The position numbers and the translations under genes were made by a program. Under the pieces are notes generated by a model. That model saw nothing but the letters and a program-made list of their open reading frames with translations, was not told the DNA's origin and made no database searches. A stretch of DNA of 64,000 nucleotides from Hyphomicrobiales bacterium. Its GTDB lineage: Bacteria; Pseudomonadota; Alphaproteobacteria; Rhizobiales; Rhizobiaceae. This document shows, in pieces, positions 25,627-34,428 of this stretch. Position 1 is the first letter of the stretch. Each line of letters starts with the position of its first letter. Location of the stretch: positions 44,294-108,293 of the forward strand of contig UBTY01000025.1 of the NCBI GenBank assembly GCA_900468535.1, read 5' to 3'.

Positions 25627-26031
25627 TTATTCCGCAGCTTCGCCTTCAGCCAGTTCCATGCCGGCGATAGCCTGGACGAGCTTGACGATCTTCTTGCGGA
25701 CCTGCTCGTTCTTGATGGAAAGGAACGCCGCATTGAGCAGGACGCCGTCACGGGAGACGACAAACTCTTCGCTCGGGGTCGGATTGTCGTTGGCTGTGCC
25801 CTGAGGAGCCAGGTCTTCAAAGAAAGAACGGACATCGACCTCAAGAGCGCCGGCGATTTCCACCAGCATGCTTGCCGATACGCGGTTGGAGCCCTTCTCG
25901 TATTTCTGGATCTGCTGGAAGGTTACGCCAACCCGGTCACCCAGTTCGGTCTGTGAAACCTTGCGCATCAGACGCTTGATGCGAATGGTTTTTCCGACAT
26001 GGACGTCGACTGAATGTGGTGCGTCTTTCAT
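25627..26031 (-). CDS. XRE-family regulator, PraR-like
   Basis: 134 residues. Residues about 11-66 form a Cro/CI-type helix-turn-helix: VGKTIRIKRLMRKVSQTELG, then DRVGVTFQQIQKYEKGSNRVSASMLVEIA, then LEVDVRSFFEDL. This pattern (QIQKYEKGxNRVSAS ... FFED) is that of the rhizobial PraR/SinR-like group, which controls adhesion and quorum-sensing genes in other rhizobia; this protein could be a paralogue. The C-terminal region (about 85-134) is a helical dimerisation segment. It converges on the 89-aa gene with 19 bp between the stops, so it may bear on the RiPP locus or be unrelated. Confidence 0.85.
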   Translation of the reverse strand: MKDAPHSVDVHVGKTIRIKRLMRKVSQTELGDRVGVTFQQIQKYEKGSNRVSASMLVEIAGALEVDVRSFFEDLAPQGTANDNPTPSEEFVVSRDGVLLNAAFLSIKNEQVRKKIVKLVQAIAGMELAEGEAAE

Positions 26032-26472
26032 GGCTCTATCCTTTCCAACGCCGGTTGTGGCGCGACTTTTCTGCAGGGAAACAACCTATCGAAGATATTT
26101 GAACGGATCAATTGTGCCCCTCAAATTTTCTTGCCTATGGTGCATGTGGCTGAAAAGCCTGACGTGCACCTGAAACGGGTCGTTTGGTTACGAAAAACCT
26201 ATACGTTGGGACGGCAACCATAGATCTTCATTAGAAGAAAATGTTTTTAGCGCCATGGTTGGTCGTTCGCGCGCCCTTCAGAGTGCTCCACGCGGGCCTT
26301 AAAGGCGCAATATCCCTCGGTTTTTGTAGTGCTAAAGGGCCTTTCCGCGACGCTGCTGACGTATATTGCGCATCGCAGCCGATTGATTGGCTCGGACAAG
26401 GGTGCAGTCCTTTCGCCTCCGCCGCTGTTGTGTCAGAGATGGATCGTTCCACAACACGAGAATCGTCCCGCA
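26032..26472. other. Intergenic region upstream of nadQ
   Basis: About 440 bases between the XRE gene's start and the preferred nadQ start. The nadQ frame stays open back to GTG 26329 and a longer N-terminus is possible. I see no RNA gene, strong palindrome or other ORF. The XRE and nadQ promoters must both lie here. Confidence 0.5.
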
Positions 26473-27363
26473 TTGACCATTGGATTTGCCCACGCAGAAT
26501 TGATCGCCGTGTTAACGGCCGTGACAGCGGGAGAGCCGCGCGTCATGACGATCCGCTCGGGCCAAGCATTGCCGTCGGGGCCGTTCGAAATGGGGCATCG
26601 GACGCTGCAAAGCGGCTTGAGGGAATGGGTTCAAGAGCAGACGGCGCATCCGGTCGGCTATCTCGAGCAGCTCTATACTTTCGCGGATCGGGACCGCAAC
26701 AATGACATCCAGGGTGGCCGGACGATTTCGATCAGCTATCTCGGGCTTGTCCGTGAGCAGGCCGGCGCGGGGCGGCCGGGCTGGCATGGCTGGTACGAGT
26801 ATCTACCCTGGGAGGACCGGCGAAATGGGATCCCGTCCGTCCTGAACGAGCTTGTCGATGGCCTGGCGGTCTGGGCCGAGAGCGATCCGGCTCGCGGTGC
26901 CGAGCGCAAACGCCGCGCCGTCTTCGCTTTTGGGCTCGACGATATTTCCTGGAACGAGGATCTCGTCCTGCAGCGCTACGAGCTGCTCTACGAAGCGAAA
27001 CTCGTTGCTGAAGCTGGCGGCGATGTCAACTTCGGGCGCGCGATGTTTGCGGATCATCGGCGCATTCTTGCGACCGGGATCGCAAGGCTTCGGGCAAAGA
27101 TCAAATACCGACCCGTCGTATTCGAGCTGATGCCCGACTCCTTCACCCTGTTGCAACTGCAGCGGAGCGTCGAGGCGCTGGCGGGCCTGACGTTGCACAA
27201 GCAGAACTTCCGTCGACTGATCGAGCAGCAGGATCTTGTCGAGGAAACGGGGCAGACCGAGGCAGAAACCGGCGGCCGGCCGGCCAAGCTGTTCCGATAT
27301 CGCCATGCTGTTCTCCAAGAGCGCGAGCTCGCCGGTTCGAAACTGCCTCTCTCCCGTAATTGA
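26473..27363 (+). CDS. nadQ: NadQ-like regulator of NAD synthesis
   Basis: About 296 residues if started at TTG 26473; the frame is open to GTG 26329 and a start between them cannot be excluded. TTG 26473 is preferred because the conserved family sequence starts with TIGFAHAELIAVL. The N-terminal domain is Nudix-like (PSGPFEMGHRTLQSGLREWV, YLEQLYTFADRDR), lacking a Nudix catalytic box, and the C-terminal region has a winged-helix pattern ending in GGRPAKLFRYR. This is the architecture of NrtR/NadQ-type regulators in alphaproteobacteria, which repress nad genes. It sits directly before nadABC, with its stop 69 bp from nadA, strongly supporting the assignment. Confidence 0.75.
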   Translation: MTIGFAHAELIAVLTAVTAGEPRVMTIRSGQALPSGPFEMGHRTLQSGLREWVQEQTAHPVGYLEQLYTFADRDRNNDIQGGRTISISYLGLVREQAGAGRPGWHGWYEYLPWEDRRNGIPSVLNELVDGLAVWAESDPARGAERKRRAVFAFGLDDISWNEDLVLQRYELLYEAKLVAEAGGDVNFGRAMFADHRRILATGIARLRAKIKYRPVVFELMPDSFTLLQLQRSVEALAGLTLHKQNFRRLIEQQDLVEETGQTEAETGGRPAKLFRYRHAVLQERELAGSKLPLSRN

Positions 27364-27388
27364 CATATACTCACAGTGAGAATATCTA
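27360..27388 (+). promoter_or_regulatory. Promoter of the nadABC operon
   Basis: A perfect -35 box TTGACA, overlapping the nadQ stop, is followed after 17 bases by TATCTA (four of six -10 matches). The spacer holds an 11-bp palindrome, CTCACAGTGAG (27370-27380). Confidence 0.65.
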
Positions 27389-27399
27389 TTTGCTCATGA

Positions 27400-27418
27400 T
27401 ATGCTCAAATAGAGCATA
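27400..27418. promoter_or_regulatory. 19-bp palindrome, candidate NadQ operator
   Basis: TATGCTC-AAATA-GAGCATA is a perfect inverted repeat with 7-bp arms. It lies just downstream of the predicted -10, near the transcription start and 15 bases before the nadA GTG. A protein bound here would block initiation, fitting repression by the adjacent NadQ-like regulator; the link to NadQ is inference. Confidence 0.5.
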
Positions 27419-27432
27419 ATGGAGGAGCGACT

Positions 27433-28404
27433 GTGAACCAATCTTTGACGACCGATGACCTTTACAAACGAGTAAGCCGCGTCGTTCCAAAGGCGGAATG
27501 GATGATGTTCGAGGACGACGTCCAGGCGATCCTTCGATTGAAGCGCGAGCGCAATGCCGTCATCCTCGCGCACAACTATCAGACACCCGAGATCTTCCAC
27601 GGCGTCGCGGATATCGTTGGCGACAGCCTGGCGCTAGCGCGCAAGGCAATCGACGTTGAGGCCGATGTGATTGTTCTCGCCGGCGTTCACTTCATGGCCG
27701 AGACCGCCAAGCTGCTCAATCCCGATAAAACCGTGCTGATACCGGACATGGCTGCAGGCTGCTCGCTCGCCGATTCCATTACGCCGGAGGATATCGCCCT
27801 GCTGAGAGCAGCGCATCCCGGCGTTCCCATCATCACCTATGTCAACACGTCGGCAGCCGTCAAAGCCGCCTCCGATATCTGCTGCACATCGGGCAATGCG
27901 AAACAGGTGGTCGAGTCTCTCGGCGTTCCGCGTGTCCTGATGATCCCCGACGAGTATCTGGCACGCAACGTGGCACGCGAGACGGATGTCGAGATCCTCG
28001 CGTGGCATGGGCACTGCGAGGTACATGAGCTGTTTAACGCGGAGGACGTCAGGCAGCTGCGCGAGAATCATCCGGGGGTCACGGTGCTTGCGCATCCGGA
28101 ATGTCCGCCTGACGTGGTCGCCGCAGCGGATTTCGCGGGCTCGACCGCTGTTATGTCCGACTATGTGGCGGCCAAGCGTCCGGCACGCGTTGTTCTTCTC
28201 ACGGAATGCTCGATGAGCGACAACGTTGCCGTGCATCACCCCGACGTCGAGTTTATCCGGCCCTGCAATCTGTGTCCGCACATGAAGCGGATCACGCTCT
28301 CCAACATACGAACGGCGCTTGAGCAGAATCACCACGAAGTCGTGGTCGACCCCGATGTGGCGGTCGCAGCGCGCCGCGCCGTCGAAAGGATGCTGGCGAT
28401 ATGA
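27433..28404 (+). CDS. nadA: Quinolinate synthase
   Basis: 323 residues beginning at GTG 27433, 6 bases after the strong ribosome binding site GGAGGAG. NadA condenses iminoaspartate from NadB with dihydroxyacetone phosphate to quinolinate, using a [4Fe-4S] cluster in the cytoplasm. The three conserved cysteine regions are visible: [18 protein letters not shown] and [11 protein letters not shown]. The N-terminal [13 protein letters not shown] and DSLALARKA also fit. It is the first gene of nadABC and overlaps nadB (ATGA). Confidence 0.97.
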   Translation: MNQSLTTDDLYKRVSRVVPKAEWMMFEDDVQAILRLKRERNAVILAHNYQTPEIFHGVADIVGDSLALARKAIDVEADVIVLAGVHFMAETAKLLNPDKTVLIPDMAAGCSLADSITPEDIALLRAAHPGVPIITYVNTSAAVKAASDICCTSGNAKQVVESLGVPRVLMIPDEYLARNVARETDVEILAWHGHCEVHELFNAEDVRQLRENHPGVTVLAHPECPPDVVAAADFAGSTAVMSDYVAAKRPARVVLLTECSMSDNVAVHHPDVEFIRPCNLCPHMKRITLSNIRTALEQNHHEVVVDPDVAVAARRAVERMLAI

Positions 28405-29939
28405 GCGACATCCTGGAGGCGTTTCGCGATCATGTGGTCATCGTCGGTGGCGGCCTTGCCGGGATGATGACGGCGCTTCAGCTTGCTCCGCAGCCGGTCG
28501 TGATCGTCAGTCGCGGCAAACTCGCAGGCGGGAGTTCGAGCGCCCTGGCGCAGGGCGGCATTGCTGCCGCACTTGCCGATGATGACAGCCTTTCACTGCA
28601 TCTTCAGGACACGCTTCGTGCCGGTGACGGTCTCTGTGACGAGGCGGTGGCGCGGTCGATCCTTTCGGATGCGGGGCAAGCTGTCGCCGCGCTGGAGCGA
28701 GCAGGAGCTTTCTTCGATCGCGACGCCGACGGCCAATTTGCCTTTGGTCTGGAAGCCGCGCATCAACGTCGCCGCATCATCCACGCCGGGGGAGACGGCA
28801 CGGGTGCAGCCATCACGCAGGCTATGGGGGGTGCCATTTCTGCACAATCGTCGATCTCACTGCTGGAAGGGTGTGAGGCGACAGCCGTTCTCACGACCGA
28901 CGGCGCGGTTTCGGGCGTGCAGATTCTCGGTCCTGCAGGCGAAGCTGTCATTCCAACCTCCCGGATTGTGCTGGCGACTGGTGGGGTTGGAGGGCTTTAC
29001 GAAGCGACGACCAATCCTCTCGCGAGTATCGGTCAGGCGATAGGGCTGGCCGCCCGTGCGGGTGCCGTGCTGGCGGACCTGGAGTTCGTTCAATTCCATC
29101 CGACCGCTCTCGCTTGCTCTCGCCGGCCTATGCCTTTGGTAAGCGAGGCGGTACGCGGCGAAGGCGCTATCCTGATCAACGATCTCGGTGACCGCTTCAT
29201 GGTGGGCGTCGATGGCGAGGAGCTTGCTCCGCGCGACGTCGTTTCGCGTGCCATTGCCGAACAACTCGCGCAGGGGCACCGCGTGTTTCTCGACGCTCGG
29301 TCGGCGCTCGGCATTGGATTCGCGGCTAGATTTCCGACAATCCACCGATTGTGCCATGAGGCCGGCATCGATCCTGCACAGGCACCCATTCCCGTTCGTC
29401 CGGCTGCTCACTATCACATGGGAGGAGTGGCGACCGACATTTGCGGGCGGAGCTCGGTGGGAGGCCTCTGGGTCGTGGGCGAGGCGGCCGCAACCGGCCT
29501 GCATGGAGCAAACCGACTTGCCAGCAATTCCCTGCTGGAGGCCGCGGTCATGGGATTGCGTGCTGCTGACGATATTTCCGGGACGCTGTCGCGGAACGTC
29601 ACGCCGGATCGCTTCACGACAGTCGCTTGCGCTGCCGACGCTGGCGCGGTGCGTACCATCGTTTCCCGCCAGCTCGGCGTAGTCCGCGAGCGTTGCGGGC
29701 TCCAGAGCGCGATTGCTTCGCTCTTGCCGCTTGCCCGATCCGCCGGTGCGAGCCGTGATCCGGCGTTGACCGCACTCCTGATCGCGGTGTCGGCCATTTT
29801 GCGGGAAGAGTCCCGTGGCGCGCATGCGCGCAGCGATTTTCAGAGGAAACGGGAGAAGGCCGAGCGCAGTTTCCTGACTTTGGAAGAAGGCCTTGCCCGC
29901 GCAGATACCCTCGTCGACAATTTTGCAAGGAGCGCCTGA
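28401..29939 (+). CDS. nadB: L-aspartate oxidase
   Basis: 512 residues. NadB oxidises L-aspartate to iminoaspartate with FAD and oxygen or fumarate. The FAD-binding start [16 protein letters not shown], the segment [20 protein letters not shown], the active-site [17 protein letters not shown] and the fumarate-reductase-like HPTALAC and [27 protein letters not shown] are all present. The C-terminal helical domain (about 420-512) is shortened but typical of alphaproteobacterial NadB. Its start overlaps the nadA stop. Confidence 0.97.
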   Translation: MSDILEAFRDHVVIVGGGLAGMMTALQLAPQPVVIVSRGKLAGGSSSALAQGGIAAALADDDSLSLHLQDTLRAGDGLCDEAVARSILSDAGQAVAALERAGAFFDRDADGQFAFGLEAAHQRRRIIHAGGDGTGAAITQAMGGAISAQSSISLLEGCEATAVLTTDGAVSGVQILGPAGEAVIPTSRIVLATGGVGGLYEATTNPLASIGQAIGLAARAGAVLADLEFVQFHPTALACSRRPMPLVSEAVRGEGAILINDLGDRFMVGVDGEELAPRDVVSRAIAEQLAQGHRVFLDARSALGIGFAARFPTIHRLCHEAGIDPAQAPIPVRPAAHYHMGGVATDICGRSSVGGLWVVGEAAATGLHGANRLASNSLLEAAVMGLRAADDISGTLSRNVTPDRFTTVACAADAGAVRTIVSRQLGVVRERCGLQSAIASLLPLARSAGASRDPALTALLIAVSAILREESRGAHARSDFQRKREKAERSFLTLEEGLARADTLVDNFARSA

Positions 29940-29940
29940 G

Positions 29941-30795
29941 ATGACGCTTGTTTCACCTTACCGTGTCATCATCGAGCCGATCGTCCGTACAGCACTGCTG
30001 GAAGACGTCGGCCTCGCCGGAGATTTGACGTCCGCCTCTGTTATACCGGAGGACCATCAAACCACCTTGGCAATGGTAGCGCGCCAACCCGGTACCATCG
30101 CCGGTCTCGATGCCGCAGAGCTCGCCTTCAGTTTGATCGATCCTGATATCAAGTTCGAGCGTCACATCAGGGATGGTCATCGCGTATCGCCGGGTGATGT
30201 CATCGCAACCGTCAGCGGGCCTGCGCGTGGCGTTTTGACTGGAGAGCGGACGGCGTTGAATTTCCTCGGCCATCTCTCCGGGATCGCAAGCGTTACTGCT
30301 TCGCTCGTTCAAGCCATAGAAGGAAGTGGCGCGTCGATTGCCTGCACGCGCAAGACGACGCCCGGCTTACGTGCCCTGGAGAAATACGCCGTGCGTGCAG
30401 GCGGCGGCGTCAACCACCGTTTCGCGCTCCACGACGCGGTGCTCATCAAGGACAATCATGTCGCCATTGCCGGTGGCATTCTCCAGGCGATCCGTCGCGC
30501 GAAAGCGGGTGTCGGGCACATGGTCAAGATTGAGGTTGAGGTCGATACGCTGGATCAACTGCAGCAGGCCATGGACGAGGGCGTCGACGCTGTGTTGCTG
30601 GACAACATGACCTGCGCCCAGCTGCGCGAGGCCGTTGCCATGATAGACGGCCGTGCGATCAGCGAGGCCTCGGGCGGGGTAACCCTTTCAACCGTCGCCG
30701 CGATCGCCGCCACGGGGGTCGACCTCATTTCCGTGGGGTGGGCGACGCACAGCGCCCCAACGCTCGACATCGGCCTCGACATGATCGCGGCATAA
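29941..30795 (+). CDS. nadC: Nicotinate-nucleotide pyrophosphorylase (carboxylating)
   Basis: 284 residues from ATG 29941, one base after the nadB stop, with GCAAGGAGCG upstream as ribosome binding site; a longer frame from 29893 is a shadow of nadB. It converts quinolinate and PRPP to nicotinate mononucleotide, pyrophosphate and CO2. Family motifs: LLEDVGLAGDLTS, LTGERTALNFLGHLSGIAS, the PRPP-binding CTRKTTPGLRALEKYAVRAGGG with NHRFALHDAVLIKDNH, and IEVEVDTL. It closes the nadABC operon. Confidence 0.97.
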   Translation: MTLVSPYRVIIEPIVRTALLEDVGLAGDLTSASVIPEDHQTTLAMVARQPGTIAGLDAAELAFSLIDPDIKFERHIRDGHRVSPGDVIATVSGPARGVLTGERTALNFLGHLSGIASVTASLVQAIEGSGASIACTRKTTPGLRALEKYAVRAGGGVNHRFALHDAVLIKDNHVAIAGGILQAIRRAKAGVGHMVKIEVEVDTLDQLQQAMDEGVDAVLLDNMTCAQLREAVAMIDGRAISEASGGVTLSTVAAIAATGVDLISVGWATHSAPTLDIGLDMIAA

Positions 30796-30802
30796 GCACA
30801 GA

Positions 30803-30846
30803 CGGCGCTTCCAGGCACGGTCTCCCGCCGTGGTTCGGAAGCGCCG
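30803..30846. terminator. Long hairpin between nadC and cbpM, probable bidirectional terminator
   Basis: CGGCGCTTCC / GGAAGCGCCG are perfect 10-bp arms, and a second stem (CACGG / CCGTG) lies inside the loop. It lies between two convergent genes, 7 bases after the nadC stop and 5 before the cbpM stop. There is only a short T-run, so termination may be modest. Confidence 0.55.
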
Positions 30847-30851
30847 GCGTT

Positions 30852-31184
30852 TCAAAGCCCGCGCAAGCGGCGGATGTGGTCGAGCCTATCGCGAATGCGA
30901 TGCCTGATATCGTCATCCTGCCGCTCCATGGCATCGAGCATTTCATGCATCGTGCCGCGAAGGCCATGAATCTGGTCGACGAGGTCGATGATCAGGTCGA
31001 CACCCTCGTCATTGACCCCCATGCGTTGAGTAAGATCGAGGATCAGCTGGGCACGTGCGACGTCGGCCGGCCCATAGTGCCGCCGGCCATCCTCGGCCTG
31101 CGGGAGGAGCCAGCCCTGATCGAGCCAGATTTCCAGCACCGTGACATCGACCTTCACGATCCGGCGAAATTCGAGGTCGTCCAT
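30852..31184 (-). CDS. cbpM: Chaperone modulator CbpM
   Basis: 110 residues, MerR-like fold with a winged-helix and coil. The sequence shows the modified helix-turn-helix (LEIWLDQGWLLPQAEDG, then RHYGPADVARAQLILDL) and the C-terminal helical part of CbpM proteins. CbpM binds the J domain of CbpA and inhibits its co-chaperone and DNA-binding activities. It starts directly after cbpA (2 bp), forming a cbpA-cbpM pair. Confidence 0.85.
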   Translation of the reverse strand: MDDLEFRRIVKVDVTVLEIWLDQGWLLPQAEDGRRHYGPADVARAQLILDLTQRMGVNDEGVDLIIDLVDQIHGLRGTMHEMLDAMERQDDDIRHRIRDRLDHIRRLRGL

Positions 31185-31186
31185 CC

Positions 31187-32101
31187 TTATTCTCCCATCG
31201 CTTTTCGCGGATCCTGAGGATTGGTCTCGGCCCAGCTGCTGATGAACTCGGCGAGTTTCGGATCCGGGGCTTCGGGCAGCACGATCCTGACGGTAACGTA
31301 TGCGTCTCCGGCTCCGCCGCCGCGCTTGGGTGCGCCCTTGCCCTTCAGCCGCAATACCTTGCCGCTGCTGGAATTCGCCGGCAGCGTGACATTCACAGCG
31401 CCTGACGGCGTCGGGACGCGTATCTTGCCCCCGAGGACTGCTTCCGAGAGCGAGATCGGCAGCTCGAAGCGAATGTCATCGCCGTCCCGGACGTAAAACC
31501 GGTGCGGGCGAACCTTGATATCGACAAGGGCGTCGCCTGGCGGACCGCCATTCATGCCCGGGTCGCCCTTTCCCTTCAGGCGCAGCGTTTGCCCGTCGCG
31601 GGTACCGGCCGGAATCTGGAGGTCAAGCGCTGGCCCCTCGGGCAAGCGGATCTGGGTTTTCGTCCCGTTGAGGGCGTCGAGGAAATCGACTTCCATCGAA
31701 TAGTGGCGGTCGTGTCCTTGCGAGCGGAACTGCTGGCCGCGCGACCGGCCGGAAAAGAAACTCGAGAAAATGTCGTCGCTGTCGCCGAAGTCGGCAAAGC
31801 CCGACCCGTTGTGATATGGGTTCTCGGCGCCGGCTGCCGACGCATATTCGCGGTAATAGTTTCTTGGCGCCTGTTCGGCGCCGGTCATGTCGATCTCGCC
31901 GCGATCAAATCGCGCGCGCTTGTCTTCGTCGCCGAGAATCTCATAGGCCGTCGAGACTTCCTTGAATTTCTCTTCGGCTGTCTTGTCGCCCGGGTTCAGA
32001 TCGGGATGGAGTTTCTTGGCAAGCTTTCGAAATGCAGTCTGAATGTCCTTCTGTGTGGCGTCTTTTTTCACGCCGAGAAGCTCGTATGGATCGCGGCTCA
32101 T
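31187..32101 (-). CDS. cbpA: Curved-DNA-binding/DnaJ-class co-chaperone CbpA
   Basis: 304 residues. Residues 1-65 are a J domain with the HPD motif (KKLHPDLNPGDKTAEEKFKEV) and the typical YELLGVKKDATQKDIQ start. A Gly/Ser/Tyr-rich linker follows, then the DnaJ C-terminal beta domains (about 120-295: VDFLDALNGTKTQIRLPEGP, IPAGTRDGQTLRLKGKGDPG, and AVLGGKIRVPTPSG). There is no zinc finger, which separates CbpA from DnaJ. It works with DnaK in the cytoplasm and may bind DNA. The cbpM gene follows at 2 bp and is probably co-translated. Confidence 0.92.
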   Translation of the reverse strand: MSRDPYELLGVKKDATQKDIQTAFRKLAKKLHPDLNPGDKTAEEKFKEVSTAYEILGDEDKRARFDRGEIDMTGAEQAPRNYYREYASAAGAENPYHNGSGFADFGDSDDIFSSFFSGRSRGQQFRSQGHDRHYSMEVDFLDALNGTKTQIRLPEGPALDLQIPAGTRDGQTLRLKGKGDPGMNGGPPGDALVDIKVRPHRFYVRDGDDIRFELPISLSEAVLGGKIRVPTPSGAVNVTLPANSSSGKVLRLKGKGAPKRGGGAGDAYVTVRIVLPEAPDPKLAEFISSWAETNPQDPRKAMGE

Positions 32102-32408
32102 TCGTGTCTCCGATGTCGCCGACGGAAATCGCCGGCCTGTTAGCGCCTAATATAGGTTTGGCTTTTTGCAACGGCGAGGGGCGCCGACCGGCTGCGCCAC
32201 TGAGACGTACGTGCGGTCCGGAACCGTCCCGGGGGAGCCTGTGGACAAGTCTCTTCAGTTACGTATCGATTGATTAAATCAAATTGATTGAGTAAATGAG
32301 GCGCGGCGATATCTTCCAGTTTAAGAAATCGAAAAATGCGATCTCAGGGGAAGGCGCGGCATCGCCGCTTAAGGCGCCATGTATCCCGATGTTCGCGAAG
32401 AGGTGAAC
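32102..32408. other. Divergent intergenic region between cbpA and the GH20 gene
   Basis: About 307 bases holding the control regions of both divergent genes. A 13-bp perfect palindrome lies at 32270-32282 (annotated). I see no ORF of note or RNA gene. Confidence 0.5.
32270..32282. promoter_or_regulatory. 13-bp palindrome, candidate operator upstream of GH20 gene
   Basis: TTGATT-A-AATCAA is a perfect inverted repeat in the divergent region, about 130 bases before the hexosaminidase start. A ROK regulator gene lies next to that gene, and ROK proteins bind AT-rich palindromes, so it is a plausible site; no direct proof. Confidence 0.35.
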
Positions 32409-34424
32409 ATGTCAATAAAGCTTCCGCCCGCTCTCCGGCTGGAAACGTCGTGGCTCCCGGCTTCGGAGGGACGAAGCCAGGCTTACACGCTCCATCTGAA
32501 GAACCTGTCCTCAAAACCGATCGCAGGCTTTACGCTATGTATCAGCGGACCGGGCCGGGTTGATCCAGCGGTTCTGATCGAAGGAGGGACGGTCGGGCGC
32601 CGCCTGTCGAATTTCACCGAATTTCTGCCGCCCGAAAATTTCGAGCTCGGCGCCGGCAAGACATGGACGTTGACGATCTCGGCCCTCAGCTGGCCGTTCC
32701 AGCATTGGACTGATGGTGCGACCGGCGCCTATGTGGCGTTCGGTGACGGTAGCACGCAGTCCCTCGCGGTCGAGCCGACGCGCTCGCTTGCCAACAATGC
32801 GCCGCTGAAGCGTGGCGCTGAGATCTATCCTGTTCCTGCCAATCCGCCGGTGCCTGTGGCGATCGTCCCGTGGCCGAACGAGCTTTCGGTGTCGGGCAAG
32901 CGCTCTGTTCCGCCAGGGTTTGCAATCAACTCCACTGATCCCCGGGCAACGGCCGCGGCAGCTGCCTTCATCGGCCTCGTCGAACAGCTCTTTTCCGTCG
33001 AAGGGATCGTGCGATCGTCATCCGAAGGCGGAATGCCCGTCGCTCTGGAGGTTGTCGATGGCTTCTCGGCGGAAGCCTATCGCATCACCTTCGCCGCCGA
33101 TGCTGTTCGCATTGCGGCCAGCACGCAGACCGGTCTGCTCTACGGCTTGATCACACTCGGCCAGGTCTGGCGCGGAGCGCATCTCTATCCGAATGCGTTC
33201 CGTTTTCCGGTCGAAGGCGAGATCCGCGATGAACCGTCTATGGGCTGGCGCGGCCTGCACCTCGACGTTGCCCGCCAATTCTACGGCAAGGCTGAGATCA
33301 AGAAACTGCTCAGCGTTCTCGCCTGGAACAAGGTGAACCGCTTTCATTGGCACCTGTCCGACGATGAAGCTTGGAGTGTCGAGATCGATGCCTATCCGGC
33401 TTTGACCGAGGTTGGAGCCTGGCGTGGACATGGCCTGGCTATTCCGCCGCTGCTTGGGTCCGGCGCGGCCCGTACCGGTGGCTACTACACCAAGGACACG
33501 GTGCGCGAGATTGTTGCTCACGCCAAGGAGCTTGGGATCGAAATCGTGCCTGAAATCGATGTGCCGGGCCACTGCTTTGCCATGCAGCAGGCTATCCCGG
33601 AGCTGCGCGACCCGCAGGAGGCCGGAAGCTATTACTCGGTCCAGGGTTTCCCGGACAATTGCCTCAATCCGGTTCGCGAGAAGACGTATGAGGTGCTGGA
33701 GACGATCCTGCGCGAGTTGATCGAGCTGTTCCCATTCAAGACGATCCATATCGGTGCCGACGAAGTGCCGCTGGGTGCCTGGTCGGGCTCACCCGAAGCG
33801 CTGGCACGCTTGCGAGAGATCGGTGGCGATACAATGGCCGAGGCCCACGCCAAACGTCTCAACGTCATTACCAACACGCACGGTGCCGACGACATCGACG
33901 GATCGGGCGCTGCGGTCCTGCAGTCGATATTCCTTGCAAGGGTCCAGAAGTTCCTTGCCGAACAGGGTTGCATTACGGGCGGATGGGAAGAAGCCGCGCA
34001 TGGCGATGTCATCGACAAGACGAAGAGCTATCTCTGCGGTTGGCGCAGTGTCGAAGTCTCGGCTGCTCTCGCCGGCCAAGGCTATGAGATGGTCGTCTGC
34101 CCCGGGCAGGTCTACTACCTCGACATGGCAAACAGCCCCGACTGGGATGAGCCAGGTGCGAGCTGGGCCGGGTGGTCGGAACCGGAGACGCTCTATAATT
34201 TCGATCCTGTCGAAGGCTGGAGCGATGATCAGAAGAAGAACCTGCGCGGTATCCAGGCCTGCATCTGGTCGGAACCGATGACCGATCGAGCCGTCTTCGA
34301 TCGGCTGGTGTTCCCCCGTATCTCGGCACTTGCCGAGAGCGCGTGGACGAGACCGGCCGATAAATCCTGGGAACGCTTCCGGGCAGTCGCCGGCCTGATG
34401 CCTGTGCTCTACGCCTATCCCTGA
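32409..34424 (+). CDS. Beta-N-acetylhexosaminidase (GH20)
   Basis: 671 residues from ATG 32409, with AAGAGGTGAAC upstream; the frame also opens at 32379. Residues about 165-290 form the GH20b non-catalytic domain, then the TIM-barrel catalytic domain (about 290-640). The acid catalyst pair Asp-Glu is seen in KTIHIGADEVPLGAW, with the family segments MGWRGLHLDVARQFYG, NKVNRFHWHLSDDEAWSVEI and PEIDVPGHCFAM. GH20 enzymes remove terminal N-acetylglucosamine or N-acetylgalactosamine. No signal peptide is seen, so it probably acts on imported oligosaccharides in the cytoplasm. The adjacent ROK gene may regulate it. Confidence 0.92.
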   Translation: MSIKLPPALRLETSWLPASEGRSQAYTLHLKNLSSKPIAGFTLCISGPGRVDPAVLIEGGTVGRRLSNFTEFLPPENFELGAGKTWTLTISALSWPFQHWTDGATGAYVAFGDGSTQSLAVEPTRSLANNAPLKRGAEIYPVPANPPVPVAIVPWPNELSVSGKRSVPPGFAINSTDPRATAAAAAFIGLVEQLFSVEGIVRSSSEGGMPVALEVVDGFSAEAYRITFAADAVRIAASTQTGLLYGLITLGQVWRGAHLYPNAFRFPVEGEIRDEPSMGWRGLHLDVARQFYGKAEIKKLLSVLAWNKVNRFHWHLSDDEAWSVEIDAYPALTEVGAWRGHGLAIPPLLGSGAARTGGYYTKDTVREIVAHAKELGIEIVPEIDVPGHCFAMQQAIPELRDPQEAGSYYSVQGFPDNCLNPVREKTYEVLETILRELIELFPFKTIHIGADEVPLGAWSGSPEALARLREIGGDTMAEAHAKRLNVITNTHGADDIDGSGAAVLQSIFLARVQKFLAEQGCITGGWEEAAHGDVIDKTKSYLCGWRSVEVSAALAGQGYEMVVCPGQVYYLDMANSPDWDEPGASWAGWSEPETLYNFDPVEGWSDDQKKNLRGIQACIWSEPMTDRAVFDRLVFPRISALAESAWTRPADKSWERFRAVAGLMPVLYAYP

Positions 34425-34428
34425 AGCG

